From assembly GCA_902775135.1 (NCBI GenBank), contig CACYKY010000003.1:83056-147055 (forward strand): a stretch of DNA of 64,000 nucleotides, written 5' to 3'. Of the stretch, positions 54,697 through 63,719 are shown in pieces; the first letter of the stretch is position 1, and each line of letters begins with the position of its first letter. A model generated the notes under the pieces. It was not told the origin of the DNA. It saw nothing but the letters and a program-made list of their open reading frames with translations, and did not search any database. A program made the translations under genes and the position numbers. This DNA is from an uncultured Bacteroidota bacterium (GTDB lineage: Bacteria; Bacteroidota; Bacteroidia; Bacteroidales; P3).

Positions 54697-57306
54697 ATGA
54701 TCGCTTTTCCACACATACAGCATAGGATGCCTTTCCCCCTGCTTTTGGTGGCCCTGCTCTTCTTGGCCTTGCCGCTGAGGGCTCAGGAGAAGGAGAACAC
54801 GGTGCTGCTGACAGCGCATCTGGTGGACGGCGAGGACGACAAGGCGCTGCTGGCTCCGTGGGGCGTAAACTTCATCTGCGACGCTCTCGATCAGGCCGTC
54901 GTGGCCATTCCCGACTCGACGGGCTACGTCGAATTGCGCCTGCCCAGGGGGAAATGCGTCGTGATACCGGAGTTCTATTACCCCGTCACCCTCAACCTTA
55001 CGGCCGACACCATCGTTGAACGGCTGGAACTGACGTATGATGCCTTCAACCGATCGAACATCTACCGTTCCCGCCACAAGAAGGACAGCACCCTGCGCGC
55101 CGAGGAGGCCGCCTTAAAGGCCGACCTGCACTATGTCGACACCTCCTACTCCTTCCTCGACCCGGACCCCAACTATTACCTGCTGGCCCAGCTCTACGAA
55201 TACGACCTTCACTATCCCCTGCCCCGCTGGCGCACCTTCAGCCGCGACTCCGCGCTGCACTACCTCCGCTACAGCTACCACCAGAACCCCGAGCGCTACG
55301 ACTACCTCTACTACCCCATCTGCCAGCTCGAGCACGCACTAGGCCTGCCGCACGACCGCAAAGTACGCCGCCCCAAGGCACCCGACAGCCGCTGGTACGC
55401 GCCCCTCCCCGAGGTGAAGGACGGCTGGATCGTCGACACCATCACCTCCTACATGGACCTCTACGACAGAGCCCGCAACATGAGCCACCACCTGGCCCTA
55501 GAGCTGGCCCCGCAAGGCGAGAAGAGTCTCGTCTACCCGCGCCGCAAAAAGCCCGCCGTGCGCATACTCTACTCCGGCGGCCTGGGCAACAGCACCGCCA
55601 TCCGCATCGAGGACGGCCGTCTGCACTACGCCTCCTGCGACATCCCCTGGCGCAGCCCCGACGAGAGCCACTGGCGCGAGCGTTGGAGCGTCAAACTTTC
55701 GCGCGCCGAGATCGACACCATGCTGGCCTGCCTCGATTCGCTGCACCTCCTCGGCGACCAAAACTACTTGGCGGACAATATCGCCATCGACGCACAGAAC
55801 ATCCACATCGAGTACACCGACCACACAGGCTACCACTACGTCGACTGCTTCGAACCCCACAAGCATCCCGAAACGGCACCCATCCACCACTACCTCCATC
55901 GCCTCTACCGCCGCCACTCGCACCTCCTCACCATCGGCCCCATAGTGAACGGCCCCTACAATTTAGGCGGTGTCTACACCATCGACGGCAAGAACATCCA
56001 CCTCGAGGCCAACGACGGCGGCTTCTCTCCCCGTCACATCCGCCTGCCCGAGGGCTCCTACAGCATCCGCGCCAAAGCGCCCGGCTTCGAACCGCAGGTT
56101 TTCCGCCTCCGCCTGCAGGCCGACACCACCATCGACACCCTCCGCCTCAAGCACCGCAGCATCGACCTAAAGGTGAACATCCTCTTCCCCGGCGGCGCCG
56201 AGCTAACCGGCCCCATGCTGCTCTACGTCGCAGGCGTCGACACCACCATCGTCGAGGAAAATCCCGGCCCGCGCATCGCAACGGGCAGCTACCCCGCCCT
56301 GTTCCGCCACGTGCCCACAGGCTCGCAATGTTTCATCGTGGAAGACAGCAAGCGCGTAGGGGGCTACTTCCACACCCCGCTGCTCTACATCGCCGACAGC
56401 ATCGAGCATGCCGACAGCCTCACCATGACCCTCGACCGCAGCCGCCGTCCCTTCCGCTCAGCCCGTGAGAAGGACAGCACCCTCCGCGCCGAAGCTCAGA
56501 AGATGTACCTCTCCGGCATCGACATGTCCGAGGATCTCGGCAAACTCTACTACTTCGACCACCTGCTCTTCCGCATGTCCCCCTGGCACACCTTCGACAG
56601 CGCCTGCACCAATGCCTACCACCTCCTTTCGCACGCCTACCGCCTCCACCCCGACAAACACTATCTCTACTACCCCCTCCGCCAGCTGCAATTCGACGGC
56701 AATCTGAAAGCCGACCCCTCCCTCCAACCTCCTGCCGAAGACTCCCTGCGCTACCTTCCCCTGCCGGCCGACAACCTGACGCCATACTCCCTCCAGGACA
56801 TTCTCTCCCCGCTGGAAGAAAACGCCAAAGAGGCACGCCGCATGGCCCAATGGCTGGCTCCCCTGGGCGAACCCTCGCTGCTCTACCCCAAACGTCAAGG
56901 TCCCCTGCTGCGCCTCCACCACTCCTCCTCCTATGGCGACGAACGCTTCTCCTTCCGCATCGAGAACGACACCCTCTTCTCGAAGCATCTCTTCAGCACT
57001 TTCCTCCCTGCAGACCCCTTCGACACCACCATCGACCCCAATCCCTCGCTCGTCCACGACACAATCACCCTCACCATCCGTCCGCTGTCCCCTGCCGAGT
57101 GCGACTCCCTCCGTCTCCTCCTCCAGGCTATGGCCGACGCCGACCTCTCCGGTAGCGTGGGCGCCAGCGGCCACATGCATGCCGTCATGGAATACTACGA
57201 ATACATCGTCGACGGCAAGTACCGTTTCGTCAATAGTCTCGCCCCATGGAGCGTCCCCCTACTGCGACGCCTCCGCCATTGGCTCCTCTCTCTCACCCAA
57301 CCCTAA
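54697..57306 (+). CDS. Secreted protein with an internal tandem duplication
   Basis: 869 residues from the ATG at 54697; a later ATG at 54727 and an earlier one at 54667 are alternatives. The chosen start gives a signal peptide with a basic residue, ending near LPLRAQ. Two long segments are related: about 130-330 and about 600-790. Shared pairs include KKDSTLRAE with EKDSTLRAE, YDYLYYPICQLEH with KHYLYYPLRQLQF, and LALELAPQGEKSLVYPRRK with MAQWLAPLGEPSLLYPKRQ. I know of no family name. No sorting domain is visible. Confidence 0.8.
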   Translation: MIAFPHIQHRMPFPLLLVALLFLALPLRAQEKENTVLLTAHLVDGEDDKALLAPWGVNFICDALDQAVVAIPDSTGYVELRLPRGKCVVIPEFYYPVTLNLTADTIVERLELTYDAFNRSNIYRSRHKKDSTLRAEEAALKADLHYVDTSYSFLDPDPNYYLLAQLYEYDLHYPLPRWRTFSRDSALHYLRYSYHQNPERYDYLYYPICQLEHALGLPHDRKVRRPKAPDSRWYAPLPEVKDGWIVDTITSYMDLYDRARNMSHHLALELAPQGEKSLVYPRRKKPAVRILYSGGLGNSTAIRIEDGRLHYASCDIPWRSPDESHWRERWSVKLSRAEIDTMLACLDSLHLLGDQNYLADNIAIDAQNIHIEYTDHTGYHYVDCFEPHKHPETAPIHHYLHRLYRRHSHLLTIGPIVNGPYNLGGVYTIDGKNIHLEANDGGFSPRHIRLPEGSYSIRAKAPGFEPQVFRLRLQADTTIDTLRLKHRSIDLKVNILFPGGAELTGPMLLYVAGVDTTIVEENPGPRIATGSYPALFRHVPTGSQCFIVEDSKRVGGYFHTPLLYIADSIEHADSLTMTLDRSRRPFRSAREKDSTLRAEAQKMYLSGIDMSEDLGKLYYFDHLLFRMSPWHTFDSACTNAYHLLSHAYRLHPDKHYLYYPLRQLQFDGNLKADPSLQPPAEDSLRYLPLPADNLTPYSLQDILSPLEENAKEARRMAQWLAPLGEPSLLYPKRQGPLLRLHHSSSYGDERFSFRIENDTLFSKHLFSTFLPADPFDTTIDPNPSLVHDTITLTIRPLSPAECDSLRLLLQAMADADLSGSVGASGHMHAVMEYYEYIVDGKYRFVNSLAPWSVPLLRRLRHWLLSLTQP

Positions 57307-57313
57307 TGTCCCC

Positions 57314-58807
57314 ATGCTCACCACCACCCACATCATCGGCATCGTCGCCACCATCGCCATCCTCTTGTCCATCAGCATCCTCTCCGGCCGCAAGGTGAAG
57401 GACGCCCGCAGCTTCGCCACAGGCGGCAAAGCAGGCTCATGGATGGTATGCGGCGCCATCCTCGGCACCCTCGTGGGCGGCCAATCCACCATTGGCACCG
57501 CCCAGCTGGCTTTCTCCTTCGGCCTCTCGGCTTGGTGGTTCACCCTCGGCGCCGCCCTCGGCGCTCTCCTGCTGGGCCTCGTCTTCGCTCGCCCCATCCG
57601 CAACAGCGGCTGCATCACCCTCATGGAAATCGTGCGCCAGCAGTACGGCCGCAAGGCCGAGACCGTGGGCTCCCTGCTCTTCCTCGTGGGCATCTTCATC
57701 AGCATCACCTCCCAACTCCTCTCTTCGTCGGCCCTCATCGGCAGCCTCTCCGGACTCCCCTCCCTCGCCGCGCTGGCACTCGGGGCCCTGCTCATAGCCC
57801 TGCTGGTCATCTCCGGCGGCATACGCAGCGCCGGCGCCAGCGGCATCGTCAAACTGGTGCTCCTCTACGTCTGCTCCCTCGCCTCGGGCATCGTCGTCTG
57901 GCGCATCGGCAACGGCATCGGCGGCATCGGCCACAGCATCGACACCATCTACTCCTCGGCCCAGCTGGCCGACATCAACGGCCTCTCCTCCGTCGAGAGC
58001 ATCCACCACCGCTACGGCAATTTCCTCGCCCGCGGCCCCCTCAAGGACCTCGGCGGATGCCTCTCCCTCATGCTCGGGGTCGTATGCACCCAGACCTACG
58101 CCCAAGCCATCTGGTCGGCCTCCTCCACAGCCAAAGCCCGCAAGGGCGCCCTCCTCTGCGCTGCCCTCATACCCCTCATCGGCGCCGCATGCACCCTCGT
58201 GGGCATGTACATGCGCGGCCACTACGTCACCGCCGCCGAACTCCAGGCCCTGCAGGCCCACGGCGAAGCCCTCCCCGCAGGCATCGGCGTCCTCGAGAAC
58301 TCCCTCCAGGCTTTCCCCACCTTCATCATCGCCCACCTCCCTGCATGGCTCGGCGGCATAGCCCTGGGAACCCTGCTCATCAACATCCTCGGTTGCGGCA
58401 GCGGACTCGTGCTCGGCGCCGCCACCATCGTCTCGCGCGACGTGCTCCATTCCGACTTCAACAGCGGCCCCCGCGCCCTGCGCGCCCTGCGCCTCACCAT
58501 CGTCGCCATCCTCCTCCTCGCCATCGGGGCGGCGCACTTCATGCAGGGCTCCTTCATCAACGACCTCGGCTACCTCTCCCTCGGCCTCCGCGCGGCAGCC
58601 CTCCTGCTGCCCCTCTGCTTCGCCCTCTGGTGGCCCGGCCGCTTCTCCCCCCGCTCCGTAACGCTCTCCATGCTCGCCGGCACCGCCGCCATGCTCCTCG
58701 CCGGCCTCCTCTCCCTCGCCCCCGACCCCATGTACTACGGCCTCGCCGCCTCCGCCCTAGTCCTCCTCCTGGCCAACATCAACAAATCATCCCCTCCCCA
58801 CTCATAA
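57314..58807 (+). CDS. Sodium:solute symporter family protein
   Basis: 497 residues from the ATG at 57314, with about 13 hydrophobic helices. The SSF-type N-terminal pattern (RSFATGGKAGSWMVCGAILGT) and GGQSTIGTAQLAF are present, as is GGIRSAGASGIVKLVLLY in the middle. The family takes up sugars, amino acids or vitamins with sodium; the substrate is not evident. It starts eight bases after the duplicated secreted protein and may share its transcript. Confidence 0.85.
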   Translation: MLTTTHIIGIVATIAILLSISILSGRKVKDARSFATGGKAGSWMVCGAILGTLVGGQSTIGTAQLAFSFGLSAWWFTLGAALGALLLGLVFARPIRNSGCITLMEIVRQQYGRKAETVGSLLFLVGIFISITSQLLSSSALIGSLSGLPSLAALALGALLIALLVISGGIRSAGASGIVKLVLLYVCSLASGIVVWRIGNGIGGIGHSIDTIYSSAQLADINGLSSVESIHHRYGNFLARGPLKDLGGCLSLMLGVVCTQTYAQAIWSASSTAKARKGALLCAALIPLIGAACTLVGMYMRGHYVTAAELQALQAHGEALPAGIGVLENSLQAFPTFIIAHLPAWLGGIALGTLLINILGCGSGLVLGAATIVSRDVLHSDFNSGPRALRALRLTIVAILLLAIGAAHFMQGSFINDLGYLSLGLRAAALLLPLCFALWWPGRFSPRSVTLSMLAGTAAMLLAGLLSLAPDPMYYGLAASALVLLLANINKSSPPHS

Positions 58808-58881
58808 TCCCCCCCACTCACACAAAAGGTCCGCAAAACCACAGAAGACACCACCCCCAAAAAAGGCACACATGTTCCTAG

Positions 58882-59589
58882 CTATTGATACCATTCCTGC
58901 CAGAGTTGCTTATGCGTCTTCCAGAATTTCTCGGCAGAGAATCCTTGGACGGGACGATAGGTGACGTCTTTTACCTTGATGTCGGATAGCAAATGCAACG
59001 GCCAGATTCTCTCCGCCCGGTAGTTGGTCAGACCCATCACATACCATACATAATCTTTCTGCACCAGGCCGAGGGGACCAAAATCATCTTGCAGATACGG
59101 GAAGCCTGTCCGAGGGTCATGATAATTCAAATCGACGCATTTCTGCTGTCGGATGGCATCCAGCAGGATGTTCACGTTCTCAACACCATTCCGCCGGTTG
59201 TCAATATACATATACCGTTTGTCCTCTTCCGAGTCTTGCAGCTGCCTCACAACGGCCGATGTCTCGAACGCCATCAGGAACGGCATCGTCCAGGGGGTAT
59301 TGTCTCTCTTCGGTTCTTCGATTAGCCGATAACGGTATCTCCTGTTTTCCTCCGACATCCCTTTTCGGATAACGTCGAACTGGAGTCGTTTGTCACACTC
59401 TATCTTGACCCCAAACCTGTCACGGAGTTCTTTCAGATAGTTATGGAAAGTCCTCTTGTTCAAGACTTTGTCCATATTCGGCTCTTCTACAAGCTTGTCT
59501 ATCAACTCGTCGAAGGTGATTCCTTCCTCCCCCGCCCTGCGAAACTGGGCAACCAGCCACGAGAGCATTTCCAAATTTTTGTAATCCAT
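58882..59589 (-). CDS. WYL-domain transcriptional regulator
   Basis: 235 residues from the ATG at 59589. The N-terminal 90 residues fit a winged-helix DNA-binding unit (TFDELIDKLVEEPNMDK and RTFHNYLKELRDRFGVKIE). The C-terminal WYL domain is seen in CVDLNYHDPRTG, FGPLGLVQKDYVWYVMGL and RIWPLHLLSDIKV. WYL regulators often control defence or DNA-damage loci. It is divergent from the polymerase-like gene and has its own promoter, next to a paired AAATGT motif. Confidence 0.9.
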   Translation of the reverse strand: MDYKNLEMLSWLVAQFRRAGEEGITFDELIDKLVEEPNMDKVLNKRTFHNYLKELRDRFGVKIECDKRLQFDVIRKGMSEENRRYRYRLIEEPKRDNTPWTMPFLMAFETSAVVRQLQDSEEDKRYMYIDNRRNGVENVNILLDAIRQQKCVDLNYHDPRTGFPYLQDDFGPLGLVQKDYVWYVMGLTNYRAERIWPLHLLSDIKVKDVTYRPVQGFSAEKFWKTHKQLWQEWYQ

Positions 59590-59610
59590 CTGATGTATTG
59601 TTTCTCGGTG

Positions 59611-59618
59611 CAAAGTTA
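59611..59618 (-). promoter_or_regulatory. -7 box for the WYL regulator gene
   Basis: On the minus strand TAACTTTG fits the -7 consensus, 21 bases before the start codon. The -33 region, around 59638-59641, abuts the paired AAATGT motif. Confidence 0.65.
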
Positions 59619-59642
59619 CGAAAAATAATCCATATGTAAAAT

Positions 59643-59659
59643 AAATGTCATGTAAATGT
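59643..59659 (+). promoter_or_regulatory. Candidate operator: two AAATGT half-sites 11 bases apart
   Basis: AAATGT occurs at 59643-59648 and 59654-59659, one helical turn apart. The same layout recurs at 61454-61470, and the surrounding 27 bases match in 23 positions. Its place just upstream of the regulator promoter suggests an operator. Binding is inferred, not shown. The remaining 59660-59785 holds only AT-rich sequence before the polymerase-like gene. Confidence 0.45.
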
Positions 59660-59785
59660 TAAAGCATAAAACAACCAATTATTTATAAATCAACAATCTA
59701 ACTACCTGCAAAAAAGATAATAAAAAGACCTCTTCGTATTACTAATGTAGAGCTCTCCCAAAATAACATCAAAAAAATAAACAAT

Positions 59786-61423
59786 ATGAAAACCGACGAA
59801 AAACAAATTTCAGAGCCTACAACCAACAACAAGGTGGAGGCGAAAAACAACAGTCAGTCGCCGAAGATTCCACCAACACCCATCCCCATCGAGTTGGCAG
59901 CCGTAGTAAAGAACGAGAATGAGTATCTGGAGTATCTCGTTTGGAAGGGAGCAGACGACCGCTATGGGTATGATTTGGGCGAGGAAATAAAAGACCGAAT
60001 CACTTATGAACTCAATGTTATCAAGAAAAAGGGTGTTGCCAGCTATTTCCTGATGTTTTGGAACATCGTCAGAGCTGCCCGTGAGCAGCTGGACGTGCTT
60101 GTGGGACCTGGAAGAGGACGCACACCTGGCTCCATCGTGGCTTACTGGCTACGCATCACCGATATCGACCCGATACGATACGGATTGCTTTTTGAGCGTT
60201 TCTATAGCACTCAGAGCAAGGGGCTTCCAGACATAGCCATAGACGTTGAAAACGAAAGCAGGCATAAAGTTATCAAGTGGTTAAAAAAATATTATGGCGA
60301 GAAATGCGTTGCACACCTCATCGCCCAAGGAACAACTGAACAAAAGAATACCCTAGCTGATTTACAACGTTTGGAGCGGATGCCCATCGAGACGTACAAT
60401 GCCATCCAATATGCCATCAAGCATCGTGTTCCAGAATCCGAACGTCACATCGGTATAGATGCAAACAGAATAGTCATTGCAACTGAGGACATTAGCAACA
60501 TAGTACCCGTATGCGACATAAACGATAAAACGAGTGGGAAGAACGTGCTCACCGCCCGATGTGATGCCCAAACCATTGAGGAATCAGGACTTGTTATGTT
60601 AAATCTCCTTGGCCTTAACGTGCTATCGGTCATAAAGAGTTGTGTTGCCAGAATCAAGAAAACTACGGGCAAGGAAATCGATATAAATGCCATCCCCCTC
60701 GATGACCAACCTACCTTAAAAATCTTCAACGAAGGGAATACTATCGGCGTGTTTCTGTTCGAGAGTACGGGTATGCGTATGAAACTGCGCAAACTGAAGT
60801 CCCTATCTTTCAACGACCTTGTTGCCGCCGAAGCCCTCTATCGGCCAGGTACAATGGATTTATTTGGCAGATTGATAGACAGAATTAACGGCGAGGAAGA
60901 GATATCATATCTCTTGCCGGAAATGGAGCAATGTCTGGGCAGTACCTATGGCCTAACTATCTATCAAGAGCAAATCATCCAATTAAGCCAGATATTGGCC
61001 GGTTTCACCCCAGGTGAGAGTGCTGTTTTAATCAGAGCAATCTGCCTCAGAAAAAAAGACATTCTCGACTGGTTGGAAATACAATTCATGGATGGAGGTA
61101 TGAAGAACGGACATCCCAAAGAAACACTTGCCCAAATATGGAATGACTGGGTGACGGATGGCCGCCTTTGTTTCAACAAAAGCCACGCTGTCAGCCACTC
61201 GTGGGTGGCATTCCAGACAGCATACCTCAAGGCTCACTATCCGGCAGAATTTATGGGAATATTGGTGAACCAAGCACGTGACGATGAAGCCAGAATGAAG
61301 GAACTGATAGCTGATTGCCAATCCAACGGACTTGTCGTAGAGGACGAGACTGCCAAAGTCAAGATTGGAGATGGCATTGTTGTCAGCATCGATAGAAAGA
61401 ATGTCAAAAACGCAAACCAATAA
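59786..61423 (+). CDS. Truncated, probably inactive DNA polymerase III alpha-like protein
   Basis: 545 residues. After a low-complexity tail (1-45) the protein matches the palm, thumb and fingers of C-family polymerases: VGPGRGRTPGSIVAY (from residue 107), TDIDPIRYGLLFERF, YRPGTMDLFGRLIDR and FNKSHAVSHSWVAFQTAYLKAHYP. The PHP domain before this and the HhH/OB/beta-binding parts after it are absent. In active enzymes the PDIDIDF motif and the later FDFLGL supply three catalytic aspartates. Here the first motif is P148-D-I-A151-I-D153, so the second Asp is Ala, and the later one reads MLNLLGL with Asn273. Polymerase activity is therefore unlikely. A regulatory, DNA-binding or decoy role is inferred. 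Confidence 0.85.
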   Translation: MKTDEKQISEPTTNNKVEAKNNSQSPKIPPTPIPIELAAVVKNENEYLEYLVWKGADDRYGYDLGEEIKDRITYELNVIKKKGVASYFLMFWNIVRAAREQLDVLVGPGRGRTPGSIVAYWLRITDIDPIRYGLLFERFYSTQSKGLPDIAIDVENESRHKVIKWLKKYYGEKCVAHLIAQGTTEQKNTLADLQRLERMPIETYNAIQYAIKHRVPESERHIGIDANRIVIATEDISNIVPVCDINDKTSGKNVLTARCDAQTIEESGLVMLNLLGLNVLSVIKSCVARIKKTTGKEIDINAIPLDDQPTLKIFNEGNTIGVFLFESTGMRMKLRKLKSLSFNDLVAAEALYRPGTMDLFGRLIDRINGEEEISYLLPEMEQCLGSTYGLTIYQEQIIQLSQILAGFTPGESAVLIRAICLRKKDILDWLEIQFMDGGMKNGHPKETLAQIWNDWVTDGRLCFNKSHAVSHSWVAFQTAYLKAHYPAEFMGILVNQARDDEARMKELIADCQSNGLVVEDETAKVKIGDGIVVSIDRKNVKNANQ

Positions 61424-61453
61424 AGACAGCGAATTTGGCATTATCTGCAAAAT

Positions 61454-61470
61454 AAATGTAATACAAATGT
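61454..61470 (+). promoter_or_regulatory. Second paired AAATGT motif, upstream of the 172-residue gene
   Basis: AAATGT occurs at 61454-61459 and 61465-61470 with the same 11-base spacing as at 59643-59659. It lies after the polymerase-like gene and 120 bases before the next gene. The 61424-61590 gap holds nothing else recognised. Confidence 0.42.
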
Positions 61471-61590
61471 TAATGTGCGCTTGCGGGGATTTTACACAAA
61501 ACGCTAATTGATAGCGAATTGCACTTTTGGCAAAAAGTTCTTGTTAGAAGTCATTCGTATTTATATAGTAGGAATTTAACGCGACACGAT

Positions 61591-62109
61591 ATGGAACACA
61601 ACACGAAATCCCTACTTCTGAATGTCATCGACGAGGCAATCGAGAACGCCCCCAATGCGAGCAGGATCATCTGCGACATCAACTACCGCTTCGCGCAGCA
61701 CGGCCTCCCCTTGCTGGTGGTGAGCAGCACCCACAAGATGTTTGGCAACGCACTCGGCATCAGCCGGGAAGAGATGGCCGTGATCGACACGCTCACCATG
61801 AGCGAGGCCGTGCGGCTCACCAAGCTGGCCATCAAAATCCAGCAGCGCGGCAACCACCCCTACCCTCCCATCAACGTGATTCTCAGCGGCAACAACCGCA
61901 AGGGTATGCTGTGGGTCAAACTGATGGACGAGCTGATGACCCTCCACCTCAAGAGCCTCCCGTACTCCGGCCTCTACAGCGGCAAGCACTACGAGGGCAA
62001 GGGTCTCTTCATCATCGTCTCCGACCTGCCCATCGCCGAGCTGAAGCGAGGCTTCCCGAAACTCTACTCCGATGTCATACTCCTGGAGGAAACTCCTTCG
62101 GGAGTATGA
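61591..62109 (+). CDS. Unknown 172-residue protein in the right-end island
   Basis: The ATG at 61591 is preferred over one 24 codons upstream because the codon use becomes typical only after it. The protein is cytoplasmic-looking, with alternating helices and strands (GLPLLVVSSTHKMFGNAL, TMSEAVRLTKLAIKIQ, GKGLFIIVSDLPIAELK). No motif of a known family was recognised. Its GC-rich codon use resembles the core genome, unlike its AT-rich neighbours on both sides. Confidence 0.7.
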   Translation: MEHNTKSLLLNVIDEAIENAPNASRIICDINYRFAQHGLPLLVVSSTHKMFGNALGISREEMAVIDTLTMSEAVRLTKLAIKIQQRGNHPYPPINVILSGNNRKGMLWVKLMDELMTLHLKSLPYSGLYSGKHYEGKGLFIIVSDLPIAELKRGFPKLYSDVILLEETPSGV

Positions 62110-62206
62110 CTTCCTACTGAATACTATTTGAGAAGTCACCCGATAGAAATATTTAGCTGATCGAAAAAAATCCGTAACGTTTGCAACGTCAAAATAATAA
62201 TCAAAT

Positions 62207-63052
62207 ATGGCAAGAAGATTGAGCACTACTCACCTAGAGACGTATAAGCCTGGTGGAAAACTGTCCACTCTCTTCGAGTGTATTTACAAAGATCCGGAAT
62301 TATCTTTTGAAATCAGGAAAAATGATGAGGTAATGGTATATTACAACAAAAAGAAAATCCTTACAATATCTAAAGGCCTGAGGATAGAACCCCTAAGTGC
62401 ATATTATTATAAACCAGGATCTGGTCCTACCGTTGATATTAGTGATTCCAAGAATTGGAAACGACAAATAACGATTGATAAATACCTGAAGGAGGCTAAA
62501 CTTATTGCATACAAGAAAGATATGAAACGAGAGTTTCAGCTTCAGCAGAATATCTCTTTGGGCAATCGAGACTGTGAAGGTCGTTTTTTAGTGGTCGATA
62601 TGGAATGGCAGTTCTCTCAAGAAAATATAGCAAAGGAAGACCGGATAATAAAGACTCGTATCGATTTGATTGTCGTTGACTTGACGCCTAATTCAAAAGG
62701 AGAAAACGACATTTATCTCACGGAGGTAAAACTGGGTACTGCTGCTTTGGAGGGAGATTCTGGACTTCAAGGCTATGTGAATAGTAGTCACGGGATTGTC
62801 AGCTTCAAACCTGCTTGTGAAGCATTGAAAGACGATGTTACTTCTATTATTACTCAAAAACACGAACTCGGCATTCTTTATGGGAAGTTGCCTTCGTTAC
62901 GATTAAGTGATAAACCAAAGATGCTTTTCATTCTTGGTCATAGGGGAAAGAGAGAAAGGAATGAATTAGAAGAAGCTATTTCTAAACTAAAAATACCCAC
63001 AGAACTTGATGAGCCCAAAGTACTTTTTCTTGACACATTGATAAAGCTATGA
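62207..63052 (+). CDS. PD-(D/E)XK-like nuclease-fold protein, candidate
   Basis: 281 residues. The central part has the order RIDLIVVD (Asp153), a short loop, then YLTEVKLG (Glu173, Lys175), which fits the D...ExK core of the PD-(D/E)XK fold. An additional acidic VVDMEWQF (Asp131) comes before. The flanks are beta-alpha segments without further motifs. If correct, the protein would cleave or bind nucleic acid. It is AT-rich and in the same direction as the polymerase-like gene. The stop overlaps the ATG of the following MBL-like stub. Confidence 0.6.
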   Translation: MARRLSTTHLETYKPGGKLSTLFECIYKDPELSFEIRKNDEVMVYYNKKKILTISKGLRIEPLSAYYYKPGSGPTVDISDSKNWKRQITIDKYLKEAKLIAYKKDMKREFQLQQNISLGNRDCEGRFLVVDMEWQFSQENIAKEDRIIKTRIDLIVVDLTPNSKGENDIYLTEVKLGTAALEGDSGLQGYVNSSHGIVSFKPACEALKDDVTSIITQKHELGILYGKLPSLRLSDKPKMLFILGHRGKRERNELEEAISKLKIPTELDEPKVLFLDTLIKL

Positions 63053-63207
63053 CCATCACCATCCATCGCGGAATCAACCAAAGCGACGGATGCATCACAG
63101 GAAATGGAGGTGTCAAAATAATTATTTGGCTGATTGAAAAAGTGTTCGTATCTTTGCAGCAGTTTTTAACGTATACTGAAAACGATTTTCCAAAACGGAT
63201 AGCATAA
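63049..63207 (+). pseudogene. 5' stub of an MBL-fold hydrolase gene, copy 1
   Basis: The first 11 codons encode MTITIHRGINQ, the start I know from Bacteroidota MBL-fold metallo-hydrolases, which continue with a GGCIT-type stretch. Here DGCIT follows, then unrelated sequence that includes the promoter at 63125-63156, and the frame stops at 63207. The first 32 bases (63049-63080) recur at 63720-63751 with one difference. Confidence 0.55.
63125..63156 (+). promoter_or_regulatory. Promoter for the 157-residue conserved protein
   Basis: TTTG (63125-63128) and TATCTTTG (63149-63156) are 20 bases apart. The ATG is at 63231, giving a leader of about 68 bases. Confidence 0.7.
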
Positions 63208-63230
63208 ACTCAACACAAGAGGACACCAAC

Positions 63231-63704
63231 ATGACTAATCTGACAGAAGAACAGCACAAAGCTCAAATGGAAGACATGAGCTCATTCGACGAGCAGATGC
63301 CTTGCGTGGGTATTTTTTGGTACGATCCCGCGGACCATACGCTTTTTGGAGTGCGCAAGAAAGAGCTGACCCCACGCGAGGTGGAAGAAGCTGCCGAGAA
63401 AGGAAAACCTTTCATCAACTATCCTCATCTGCACCGTCAGGTGTGGGCAAAAGAGTATTTCCGTGCTCAAGCCAAGCATTCCGAAACCAAATTCAAGGGC
63501 GACTACACGCAGATCCCCCGTGGGCGCGTAGCATGGACCATCGACAAGTTTATCGTCTTGGTGGGCCATTGGGCAGAGCCCATCCAGGAGGAGCTGACAG
63601 AACTGCTGGAGAAGGAATTCTCCCTACCCTATTTCGAATTCGTCTACGACGAGCATTGGGATCTCGGCCACGGTTGGTCAGGCGATATGCCCGGTTCCAG
63701 ATAA
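63231..63704 (+). CDS. Conserved Bacteroidota protein, 157 residues, function unknown
   Basis: The protein is soluble and rich in aromatic residues (CVGIFWYDPADHTLFGVRKKELTP cut here to avoid length: key parts are GIFWYDP, LFGVRKKELTP, FINYPHLHRQVW, YTQIPRGRVAW and DEHWDLGHGW). I recall near-identical proteins in many Bacteroidota, typically before an MBL-fold gene, without a known role. Here the following gene survives only as a stub at 63720. It has its own promoter at 63125-63156. Confidence 0.75.
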   Translation: MTNLTEEQHKAQMEDMSSFDEQMPCVGIFWYDPADHTLFGVRKKELTPREVEEAAEKGKPFINYPHLHRQVWAKEYFRAQAKHSETKFKGDYTQIPRGRVAWTIDKFIVLVGHWAEPIQEELTELLEKEFSLPYFEFVYDEHWDLGHGWSGDMPGSR

Positions 63705-63719
63705 AACCGGAATAAAACA

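Noticed and set aside
57439..58881. A 480-residue frame overlapping the symporter
   Set aside because: It is His/Pro/Arg-rich from C-rich codons; the symporter frame has hydrophobic helices and family motifs.
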